Source: Oscillospiraceae bacterium
GTDB lineage: Bacteria > Bacillota_A > Clostridia > Oscillospirales > Acutalibacteraceae
Direction of reading: 5' to 3'
Assembly (NCBI GenBank): GCA_003519645.1
Contig: DOWI01000445.1
Span: forward strand, 2,836 to 9,570
DNA length: 6,735 nucleotides
Part shown: piece after piece, positions 1-5,612 of the stretch
Numbering within the stretch: position 1 is the stretch's first letter
Layout: every line of letters begins with the position of its first letter
The notes under the pieces: generated by a model
What the model saw: the letters and a program-made list of their open reading frames with translations, nothing else
Told to the model about the DNA's origin: nothing
Databases searched by the model: none
Made by a program: the position numbers and the translations under genes

Positions 1-19
1 AGAAAACTCTCTTTTCCAA

Positions 20-1357
20 TCAGGAAGTAAAAGCTGGATCTTTTTGCAGTTTGGCTTGATCATCTCGGCGTTTCATGGCGCTTTTAATGACGTCATCCGG
101 TGTCATGGATCCGGTGAACATGGACTCAATGTCTTTGCCAATGTCCATAAACTGATTGTCAATATAATTTACGCTGACCTGAAAAACACGTATGGTTTTA
201 TGGCTCTTAATATATTTTTGGTCTTCCGCGCTGTATCTGCCTTTAATTTCAGGCCAACAAACTTCAGAAATATCAGGCTGTCCGTCCAAACGTTTCTGCA
301 AATTTTCCGGCTTTGCCAAAAAGTCAAAGAACTTTTTGGAAGCATCTACATTTTTGCTGCTTTTATTAATAAAATAGGCGTTGCTGGCAGGATTTACACC
401 AATCGTCTGGTTGTCACCCCACGGCTGCACAAAAATCCCGTATTGATACTTGCAATCGGGGTATTCCGTCTTTACCTGGTTGCGGAAGGCGGACTCTGCA
501 ATATACATGGCGGCTTTTCCCTTTGCCATAGCTTCCTGTGCGTTGGAAGTCGCATTGCTGAGATAATCTTTGCCGTAGTATCCAAGACTCGCCATTTCTT
601 TTTCTTCATTTAAGATGGTTTTCATCATAGGGATATCCTTTAAGTCTTTCTTGTTGGCGTTTAATTCAGAATACAAATTGGGATCGCTTTTCAGGTACAC
701 TTCCGGGTTCTCCGCGATCGGCAAAACCTGATGCCAGCCATCCGTAGTTGCTTCATAGATTGGCGTAATATTCGGCATTTTGGCTTTAATCGCAGCACAA
801 GCCCCTTTCAACTCCGCATAAGTGGTTGGAAGTTTGGTAATCCCGCATTTTTGAAAAATATCTTTGTTATAGATAAAGAAATACATTTTTTTCCCGGGAA
901 AAGTGATGCCGTAGACTTTATTGTTAACGGAAACGGAGGGTAAAACGTCTTTGTCCATCCGACTGACCCAGGATTCACTGGAAAGATCAACACAATATCT
1001 TTCCGGATTAATTGTTGAGGGCAGTGTCAAGGGATTGGAGTCGGCACAGATAATGTCGGGCGCCTCTCCGGAGTTCAGTTTGACTTTAATCAAATCGCGC
1101 CACTGATCGTCTGGAGAAATTTGAAAATCGACTTTAACGCCGGTTTGTTTTTCAAAATCCGCCGCCAGTTTTTGTACAATTCCCGAATTCGGCAGTCCGG
1201 ACTGATGGGATCCGAACGTCAGCGTAACACCGGAAGTTTTACCGCTTTGTGCGGTGGGACCGGAAGTATTTTCTTTGCTTTTACACCCTGTAAAAAGGCT
1301 TGCTGTCATCGTTACCGCAAGAGCAAAGGACAGAATACGTTTGCTTTTTCTACTCAT
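20..1357 (-). CDS. Family 1 extracellular solute-binding lipoprotein of a carbohydrate ABC transporter
   Basis: The 445-aa product is the substrate-binding component of an ABC importer, anchored to the outer face of the membrane. A basic N-terminus (MSRKSKR) is followed by a hydrophobic stretch and a lipobox LFTG-C with the lipidated Cys at residue 25, then a polar Ser/Thr/Gly linker. The mature part has the pattern of family 1 (UgpB/MsmE-like) sugar-binding proteins: an early beta strand (LTFGSHQSG), a segment FEKQTGVKVDF near residue 70, the GEAPDII strand near residue 100, and the YNKDIF motif around residue 165. Length is typical for the family, and I see no truncation. The ATG is preceded by AGGAGGA with a 7-nt gap. 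The ligand cannot be told from sequence; a sugar or oligosaccharide is the family expectation. It is transcribed away from a YesM/YesN-type sensor pair, a common arrangement in Firmicutes in which the pair controls the transporter. Permease genes would be expected downstream, left of position 1, and are not visible. Confidence 0.93.
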   Translation of the reverse strand: MSRKSKRILSFALAVTMTASLFTGCKSKENTSGPTAQSGKTSGVTLTFGSHQSGLPNSGIVQKLAADFEKQTGVKVDFQISPDDQWRDLIKVKLNSGEAPDIICADSNPLTLPSTINPERYCVDLSSESWVSRMDKDVLPSVSVNNKVYGITFPGKKMYFFIYNKDIFQKCGITKLPTTYAELKGACAAIKAKMPNITPIYEATTDGWHQVLPIAENPEVYLKSDPNLYSELNANKKDLKDIPMMKTILNEEKEMASLGYYGKDYLSNATSNAQEAMAKGKAAMYIAESAFRNQVKTEYPDCKYQYGIFVQPWGDNQTIGVNPASNAYFINKSSKNVDASKKFFDFLAKPENLQKRLDGQPDISEVCWPEIKGRYSAEDQKYIKSHKTIRVFQVSVNYIDNQFMDIGKDIESMFTGSMTPDDVIKSAMKRRDDQAKLQKDPAFTS

Positions 1358-1364
1358 AATAGCT

Positions 1365-1371
1365 TCCTCCT
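1365..1371 (-). promoter_or_regulatory. Ribosome binding site of the solute-binding protein gene
   Basis: Read on the minus strand this is AGGAGGA, a near-perfect Shine-Dalgarno sequence ending 7 nt before the ATG at 1357-1355. It fixes the start codon of the lipoprotein. Confidence 0.85.
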
Positions 1372-1422
1372 AAATTTACTAAAATTTAATGTAGTAAGTA
1401 CCAGCTTTATTGTGGTTCTTAT

Positions 1423-1451
1423 ATAATACGTCTAATTTCAATTGTTGGAAA
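1423..1451 (-). promoter_or_regulatory. Candidate SigA promoter for the solute-binding protein gene
   Basis: On the minus strand, TTTCCA (1451-1446, 4 of 6 matches to TTGACA) is separated by 17 nt from TATTAT (1428-1423, 5 of 6 matches to TATAAT). This would start transcription near 1416, about 60 nt upstream of the ATG. A short inverted repeat ATTTC/GAAAT (1435-1452) overlaps the -35 region. The weak -35 would suit an activator-dependent promoter, which is an inference. Confidence 0.4.
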
Positions 1452-1460
1452 TAGACAAAA

Positions 1461-1508
1461 TTGAACTAACACTTGCATATTTTTGAACTCTATTGCAGCC
1501 GATTGAAC
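1461..1508. repeat. Three TTGAAC direct repeats, candidate AraC-type operator
   Basis: TTGAAC occurs at 1461-1466, 1483-1488 and 1503-1508, all in the same orientation, with start-to-start spacings of 22 and 20 bp (about two helical turns). The first two copies extend to TTGAACT and each is followed within a few bases by TTGCA. AraC-family regulators typically bind direct repeats on one face of the helix. An AraC-type response regulator is encoded 2.2 kb downstream. The repeats lie between the two divergent candidate promoters, about 10 bp upstream of the -35 of the transporter promoter. The last copy coincides with the -35 of the kinase promoter. Assigning this site to that regulator is an inference. 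Confidence 0.45.
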
Positions 1509-1531
1509 AGTTGGGAAATCCACATTATACT
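1503..1531 (+). promoter_or_regulatory. Candidate SigA promoter for the histidine kinase-response regulator operon
   Basis: TTGAAC (1503-1508) is followed after exactly 17 nt by TATACT (1526-1531), which matches TATAAT at 5 of 6 positions. Transcription would begin near 1538. A second TATACT follows immediately at 1531-1536. The -35 hexamer is also the third TTGAAC repeat, so a regulator bound there could repress or modulate this promoter. Confidence 0.55.
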
Positions 1532-1537
1532 ATACTG

Positions 1538-1862
1538 ACTTTTTGCAAAATTTATGGTAAAATAGACATAGAAAAAAGAGAATCATGACGGCAAAGGCGG
1601 CTCCAGCAAACCGCAGCCGTATTTGCGCCCGATTGTCTGGAGAAAGGCCAGGGAGCCAGTGGAATCCAGCGCCGAACCGGATATCAATGTGGTCAAAGGT
1701 TTTGCCCGGTTGGAAAAAGAATCGTTCGGTTCTTACAAGGTATCGAGCTGCTGCAGAAAAGGATCAAACGGTACAAAAGCAAAGAAAAATGCTATTTGAA
1801 GTGTGTCTTGGCGGACAAAATCTATTGGAACCGGGCAAAATGTTCTCCGAAGGAGCGTCTTT
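1538..1862 (+). other. Long leader of the kinase gene, no convincing gene
   Basis: About 325 nt separate the candidate transcription start from the kinase ATG. The part from about 1585 to 1790 is more GC-rich than its AT-rich upstream flank, and all three forward frames are largely open, so open frames here carry little weight. A 153-codon frame from ATG 1585 has a poor ribosome site and runs into the kinase gene in the wrong frame. Another reading looks more protein-like: the frame through GKGGSSKPQPYLRP and FARLEKESFGSYK, continued after a frame change near 1735-1745 by LLQKRIKRYKSKEK and CVLADKIYWNRAKCSPKERL. It could be a gene remnant, but I do not recognise it. A small hairpin (AGAATC, loop GTTC, GGTTCT) lies at 1718-1733. 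No intrinsic terminator or known riboswitch is evident. Confidence 0.35.
1849..1855 (+). promoter_or_regulatory. Ribosome binding site that fixes the kinase start at 1863
   Basis: GAAGGAG ends 7 nt before ATG 1863. An in-frame GTG at 1803 would add 20 residues but has no Shine-Dalgarno sequence. The added residues are also unlike the N-terminus of a membrane sensor. The ATG is therefore preferred. Confidence 0.8.
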
Positions 1863-3743
1863 ATGCAGCATCGAAAAAAGCATTGCATTTCTCAGCGCAC
1901 GCGGTTGTTTCTCGTTTATGGAAATTTCATGCTTTTGGTTTTGGTTTTCCTTTTTTTGTATATCTACTGTTTTAACCGACAAAATGTACAGAAAGAGGTG
2001 GCTGTTAAGCAAACAAATATTTGTGCGTCAATTCGTGACTCGGTAAAAACCAAACTGGACAACATGTCCACTATTTCACTGAATTTGGTATACTCAAGTG
2101 CGATTCGCAAAAATTTTAGCAGCTTTGCAGCATATACGGGAAAAAAGAATGTCAGCAAGAGGGAAACCTTGCAGTCGTGGGACAATATTAAAGCAATATA
2201 CGATACAATTACAGCCATAATAGGCCCCTATCAGTCGGCTTCTCAGGTAAATTTATATACCATGGACGGGACGCGCGTTGGATCCGGGTACCAGCAAGGC
2301 GTTGTGAAAACAGATCTTGACAAAATTCCCTGGTATCATGCGGTACTTTCTCTGCACGGTTCCAAGTATATTAGCGTCCCAATCGTTAACCAGGATATCC
2401 CTGCGTCCGGCCCAAATCGAAATGCACATAAATTCCTTTCAATGGCGCGTCTTTCTTTTAACGGGGGTGATAAGTCGGAGGGAATATGTGAAGTAATACA
2501 GGATTGCAACACCGTATTTTCTCTGGCAACCAAAATGGAAAAAGCAAACGAAGGCTTGCACTTATATGTTTATAATGAACGCGGGGAATTGGTTTATCCC
2601 TATACGGCGTTTTCTGCACAGGATAACTATCTCACGCTGACACAGCAGAAACATTTTCAGGATGAAACAACCCACATGGTCCAGAAAACCGGTAATACCA
2701 GCCAGATTATTACCAAAGACACGGTACCGCAGTACGAGTGGACTGTGATTGCGGTAGAATCCAAGGAGTCGGTTTATACGTCTTTGTCGGTGTTTCGCAG
2801 GGCTTTTTTTTTGCTGGCCGCTGTCATTATTCTGGGGACAATGTTGATTTGCTTTTTATTTGCCAAGCAGATGACGCAGCCTCTGTTAAAGTTGACACGT
2901 GCAACAAAGAAACTGACAATGAACCGTGTGCTTGACGACAGCAAACCTACGCTTCCTTTGGCGGACAGCAGCATTACCGAGATTTCGGACCTATGTTCTT
3001 CGTTCCTGACCATGTATGATCGGCTGCGAGAGTCATCCCGTAATCTGCTTTTAGCCCGGTCAGAGGAAATCAGTGCCAATTTACGTGCCACCCAAAGCCT
3101 GATTAATCCGCATTTTCTGTATAATAGTCTGTCCAGTATCAGCATCTTGGCAGAAGACGGAGAAGATGCCACCATTACGAAAATGTGCAATGCGCTGTGC
3201 GATTATTTTCGTTACATTGCAGATACGACACGTACGCTTGTGCCTTTGAAAGAAGAAATCGCTTGCACAAGAAAGTACATTGATTGTATGCAAATTCGGT
3301 TTGGAAATGCTTTTTCCTATACCTGTGAAGTCCTTCCGGAGGCGGAAGAAGTTTTAATTCCCAAATTAATTGTTCAGCCGGTTGTGGAAAACGCCTTCAA
3401 ATATGCGTTTAACAGCGCCCCTCCTTGGCGGCTGCATCTTTATGCATTAGTTGACAAAAATTATTGGCGGATTCGAATTGAGGACAATGGAGGAAGTTTG
3501 ACGGATCAAATGCGTGACTCCATCCTTTGGGAGTTGTCCCATATGGATCGCACAAAAGAACTGCATAATACACATATTGGAGGAATGGGCTTAAAAAACG
3601 TTTACCTTAGGCTTACGTTGCAGTATGGAAAGGATGCTATTTTTGATATTGACAACACTCAGAAAGACAAAACAGTTTTTTTGATTGGCGGACCAATTCA
3701 AATGAAAGGAGAGGAGAATAATGGAAAAAACATTGACTTATAA
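1863..3743 (+). CDS. YesM-type sensor histidine kinase
   Basis: The 626-aa membrane kinase autophosphorylates on His and passes the phosphate to the adjacent regulator. A first membrane helix at about 14-37 precedes an extracytoplasmic sensor domain of about 275 residues with the length and position of a double Cache domain. A second helix follows at about 314-334 and a HAMP linker at about 335-390. The His-kinase (LytS/YesM-type) dimerisation motif NPHFLYN has its phospho-acceptor at His417. The HATPase_c domain shows the N box QPVVENAFKY (505-514, Asn510), the G1 box EDNGG (540-544) and the G2 box GGMGLKNV (573-580). All expected catalytic motifs are present. The 3' end overlaps the regulator gene by 23 bp, so the two are translationally coupled and cognate. 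Family knowledge links such pairs to carbohydrate uptake, which fits the divergent sugar-binding lipoprotein. The actual ligand is unknown. Confidence 0.93.
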   Translation: MQHRKKHCISQRTRLFLVYGNFMLLVLVFLFLYIYCFNRQNVQKEVAVKQTNICASIRDSVKTKLDNMSTISLNLVYSSAIRKNFSSFAAYTGKKNVSKRETLQSWDNIKAIYDTITAIIGPYQSASQVNLYTMDGTRVGSGYQQGVVKTDLDKIPWYHAVLSLHGSKYISVPIVNQDIPASGPNRNAHKFLSMARLSFNGGDKSEGICEVIQDCNTVFSLATKMEKANEGLHLYVYNERGELVYPYTAFSAQDNYLTLTQQKHFQDETTHMVQKTGNTSQIITKDTVPQYEWTVIAVESKESVYTSLSVFRRAFFLLAAVIILGTMLICFLFAKQMTQPLLKLTRATKKLTMNRVLDDSKPTLPLADSSITEISDLCSSFLTMYDRLRESSRNLLLARSEEISANLRATQSLINPHFLYNSLSSISILAEDGEDATITKMCNALCDYFRYIADTTRTLVPLKEEIACTRKYIDCMQIRFGNAFSYTCEVLPEAEEVLIPKLIVQPVVENAFKYAFNSAPPWRLHLYALVDKNYWRIRIEDNGGSLTDQMRDSILWELSHMDRTKELHNTHIGGMGLKNVYLRLTLQYGKDAIFDIDNTQKDKTVFLIGGPIQMKGEENNGKNIDL

Positions 3744-4482
3744 ATACATAGTTGCCGAAGATGAACCTTTAATTCGGCATAACGTATTGAAAAAGGTTGC
3801 ATCTCTGGATTTGCCGGTAGAATCCGTTGGAGATACCGGAGACGGACAAACCGCTTTAAACCTGGTTAAAACGAACTTTCCTCATTTCGTGATCACAGAC
3901 ATTCGTATGCCGGTCATGGACGGCTTGCAGCTGGCGCGCTGCCTTTATGAATCGTATCCGGCTGTGAAATGTGTAATTTTAAGCGGGTATGATGATTTTA
4001 AATACGCACAGGAAGCTCTGAAATATGGAGTCAGTGATTTCCTGTTAAAACCGCTCAAAAAAGAGGAATTGCAAACAGCCCTGCAGAAAATAATTCTGTG
4101 TCTGGATGCTGAACATCAAAACTGCAGTCCTATCGATACACGAGGCTTTTCTCCAGAAAAGCTTAATGAGTTGGTGGTAAACTATTTGCGGACTAACTTT
4201 CGAACAGATATCTCACTTAGCCGTTTGTCAGAACAGTTCGGATTTTCGCAGGAGTATTTAACAAAAGTTTTTAAAAAATATAATCATGATACTCCCCTTA
4301 AATTTATTAGTAAGTTGCGCGTTGCTGCGGCGCAACAATTATTGATAAACGAACCCAATATGGAAATCAAACAGGTTGGTGAATATGTTGGATATCCAGA
4401 CCCATCCTATTTCAGTCGAGTGTTTAAATCCAATACAGGAGAATACCCCAGCGAATACCGTCTGCGCTGCTTAGGCTGCTAA
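3721..4482 (+). CDS. Compact AraC-type response regulator (YesN-like)
   Basis: The 253-aa cytoplasmic transcription factor is the partner of the upstream kinase. The receiver domain (about 8-125) has the acidic pair Glu13-Asp14, phospho-acceptor Asp60 in ITDIRMPVMDG, Ser88 in ILSGYDDF, and Lys110-Pro111 in LLKPLKK. The C-terminal AraC/XylS DNA-binding domain (about 148-250) contains two helix-turn-helix units (ISLSRLSEQFGFSQEYLTKV and the one around VGEYVGYPDPSYFSRVF). It ends in the family signature FKSNTGEYPSEYR. Only about 20 residues join the two domains, so the long middle region found in many YesN-like regulators is missing. The receiver and both HTH units look intact, so this is a short form and not a damaged gene. 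The ATG lies inside the kinase gene and is preceded by AAAGGAGAGGAG (3705-3716). Likely targets are the divergent transporter operon and possibly its own operon, through the TTGAAC repeats; this is inferred. Confidence 0.93.
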   Translation: MEKTLTYKYIVAEDEPLIRHNVLKKVASLDLPVESVGDTGDGQTALNLVKTNFPHFVITDIRMPVMDGLQLARCLYESYPAVKCVILSGYDDFKYAQEALKYGVSDFLLKPLKKEELQTALQKIILCLDAEHQNCSPIDTRGFSPEKLNELVVNYLRTNFRTDISLSRLSEQFGFSQEYLTKVFKKYNHDTPLKFISKLRVAAAQQLLINEPNMEIKQVGEYVGYPDPSYFSRVFKSNTGEYPSEYRLRCLGC

Positions 4483-4491
4483 ATTCTAACA

Positions 4492-4519
4492 TTGCAATAA
4501 AATTTCCAATTATTGTCAA
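4492..4519 (+). repeat. AT-rich imperfect inverted repeat after the regulator gene
   Basis: TTGCAATAA (4492-4500) can pair with TTATTGTCAA (4510-4519) through 9 base pairs with one bulged T, around a 9-nt loop. It begins 10 nt after the regulator stop codon. The stem is AT-rich and lacks a following run of T, so it is a poor terminator. It overlaps the -35 of the candidate promoter at 4513 and might instead be an operator or an mRNA 3'-end structure. Confidence 0.3.
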
Positions 4520-4539
4520 ATTCTTTCTCCTGCTACAAT
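4513..4539 (+). promoter_or_regulatory. Candidate extended -10 promoter in the intergenic region
   Basis: TTGTCA (4513-4518) is followed after 15 nt by TACAAT (4534-4539), preceded by TGC to give the extended -10 form TGCTACAAT. The spacer is shorter than the ideal 17 nt, but an extended -10 can compensate. Transcription would start near 4546 and run to the strong terminator at 4682-4720. Confidence 0.4.
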
Positions 4540-4545
4540 GAATAC

Positions 4546-4720
4546 GGAGACAAATGAACGATGCCCATTCGAAGTTGGGGCTTGATTCTGGACAATCTTA
4601 TGTTTTATTTCGGTGACAGGATTCATATATTTTTTTGACTCAAGGTTTCCTTATCTCAATTTTCCGACTTTACATAAACTGAAGGCCCCGGCGCTGTGCT
4701 GCTGGGGCCTTTTCTTTTTT
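4546..4720 (+). ncRNA. Possible short transcript between promoter and intrinsic terminator
   Basis: A candidate extended -10 promoter and a strong terminator bracket about 175 nt with no substantial gene. The only start with a nearby Shine-Dalgarno sequence is ATG 4554 (GGAGA just 3 nt upstream), which opens a 20-codon frame (MNDAHSKLGL..., stop at 4614-4616) with unusually tight spacing. The segment could be a small regulatory RNA, a leader for a very small peptide, or simply the 3' untranslated region of the kinase-regulator mRNA, which otherwise has no close terminator. I recognise no known RNA family. Confidence 0.25.
4682..4720 (+). terminator. Strong rho-independent terminator
   Basis: AAGGCCCCGGC (4682-4692) pairs with GCTGGGGCCTT (4701-4711) as an 11-bp stem with one G-U pair and an 8-nt loop. 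It runs into TTTTCTTTTTT. It ends transcription coming from the kinase-regulator operon or from the candidate short transcript. It also isolates the surface-protein gene that follows. The opposite side lacks a matching T-tract, so it is mainly one-directional. Confidence 0.9.
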
Positions 4721-4781
4721 ACTGTCCAAGAGACCGTTTGATTTGACGCTTACGTTGTATTAGGGCTTCTTCCGCCGACTG

Positions 4782-4790
4782 CATATATTA
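4782..4790 (+). promoter_or_regulatory. Possible SigK-like -10 element before the surface-protein gene
   Basis: CATATATTA fits the mother-cell sigma-K -10 pattern CATAnnnTA. It lies just upstream of the ribosome site AAAAAGGAG (4796-4804), which would leave a very short 5' leader. I do not find a clear AC-type -35 element at the right distance. No good SigA -35 pairs with the TATATTATATA stretch either. The reason to list it is the spore-surface character of the following protein. Confidence 0.2.
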
Positions 4791-4813
4791 TATACCAAAA
4801 AGGAGTGAAAACT

Positions 4814-5077
4814 ATGCCAACCATTACTGTAAATCTGTCGGACACCACATTTGTGTCGTCCACGCAACCGGACGCAAACCTTTCCTATTACCCACTGCTC
4901 TATACGGGCACTGACCCCAGCTTTGGGACCTGCATCGGTCTAATGCAGCTCTCTCTGTCGTCCCTGCCGGCAACGAACGTTGTCAGTGCCATGCTTCAAC
5001 TTGCGGTTGTCGTCAAGAGCGGCTTAACCCAAAGCCCGGTTGTGGTCAATCGGGTTACCGATTCCTATGATAACTAA
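4814..5077 (+). CDS. N-terminal fragment of the surface protein (first half of the DNRLRE/CBM96-like domain)
   Basis: This 87-codon frame begins at ATG 4814 with the only good ribosome site of the gene. It ends at TAA 5075-5077 in the middle of the DNRLRE/CBM96-like domain, right after VNRVTDSYDN. The missing half continues at once in the next frame (TKAVTFNSRPAF from 5073). Family members show a Tyr-Asp followed by about three residues and then Val-Thr. Skipping one base gives YDTKAVT, which fits. On its own the fragment would be an unfolded half-domain. Confidence 0.75.
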   Translation: MPTITVNLSDTTFVSSTQPDANLSYYPLLYTGTDPSFGTCIGLMQLSLSSLPATNVVSAMLQLAVVVKSGLTQSPVVVNRVTDSYDN

Positions 5078-5612
5078 GGCTGTCACATTCAACAGCCGCC
5101 CCGCCTTTACGGCGACGGCTTCTCAATATGATATTTCAACTTCCAATTTATATACTTCCATTCAAATCGACATTACGGAGCTTGTCAACGACTGGCTGAG
5201 CGGCACTTATGCCAACAACGGTCTTGCGCTGACAAACGCCGACGGCGTCTCCATCGTTCAGTTTGGCACGGACAAAATCGGCTATGAACCTTATTTTCCG
5301 AGACTGATTCTAGCCTATTCGAGCGCACCGGTCGCGACCGAATCGCCTTATGGATTTATTTATAACACCGGAAATCAGCAAATCCAGGACGGCGCTCCCG
5401 TTCCGCTGGAGCACAACGGCCCCCTTCATGAAATCACCCATCAGATGGGCACCGAATCCCTCACGATACAAAAAGCTGGTCTATATGCCGCATGTTTTAC
5501 CATTTCCGGGCAGATGGCGAACCAGTTTGCCCTTGTTCCAAAATCAAGCAATACTGCTGGAAAGCCTCTCCGGAACCGCATCCGGCGAGAACTCCGGCAT
5601 TGCGGCGATTAA
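5073..5612 (+). CDS. Middle fragment: second half of the DNRLRE/CBM96-like domain and first half of the BclA-C-like domain
   Basis: The real coding content of this frame runs from about 5073 to about 5540. It holds SRPAFTATASQYD, ITELVNDWLSGTYANNG, YEPYFPRLILAYS and then the start of the BclA-C-like domain through AGLYAACFTISGQMANQFAL. After about 5543 the frame turns into an Arg-rich tail (RNRIRREL) and stops at 5610-5612, which is typical of out-of-frame reading. An ATG at 5040 lies inside the previous fragment and has no ribosome site, so it is not a true start. Confidence 0.7.
   Translation, partial: TKAVTFNSRPAFTATASQYDISTSNLYTSIQIDITELVNDWLSGTYANNGLALTNADGVSIVQFGTDKIGYEPYFPRLILAYSSAPVATESPYGFIYNTGNQQIQDGAPVPLEHNGPLHEITHQMGTESLTIQKAGLYAACFTISGQMANQFALVPKSSNTAGKPLRNRIRRELRHCGD

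Noticed and set aside
44..613. A 189-codon open frame on the plus strand opposite the solute-binding protein gene
   Set aside because: It lies entirely antisense to a well-supported lipoprotein gene, has no ribosome site and no recognisable domain.
1803..1862. GTG 1803 as the kinase start
   Set aside because: There is no Shine-Dalgarno sequence before it, while ATG 1863 has GAAGGAG at ideal spacing and directly precedes the first membrane helix.
1585..2046. A 153-codon open frame overlapping the kinase start
   Set aside because: Its ribosome site is poor, its first half is Arg/Ser/Pro-rich, and its second half is the kinase membrane helix read out of frame.
2774..3190. A 138-codon open frame on the minus strand inside the kinase gene
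   Set aside because: It is a reverse-strand shadow of the HAMP and kinase-core region, with no ribosome site or domain.
4492..4519. The AT-rich hairpin after the regulator as an intrinsic terminator
   Set aside because: The stem is weak and is not followed by a T-tract; the structure at 4682-4720 is far stronger.
4805..4813. GTG 4805 as the start of the surface protein
   Set aside because: It overlaps the AGGAG ribosome site that is correctly spaced for ATG 4814.
5035..5545. Programmed ribosomal frameshifting as the reason for the split surface gene
   Set aside because: Two separate +1 shifts in one gene would be needed, and neither site shows a known slippery sequence with a stimulating structure; mutation or sequencing error is simpler.
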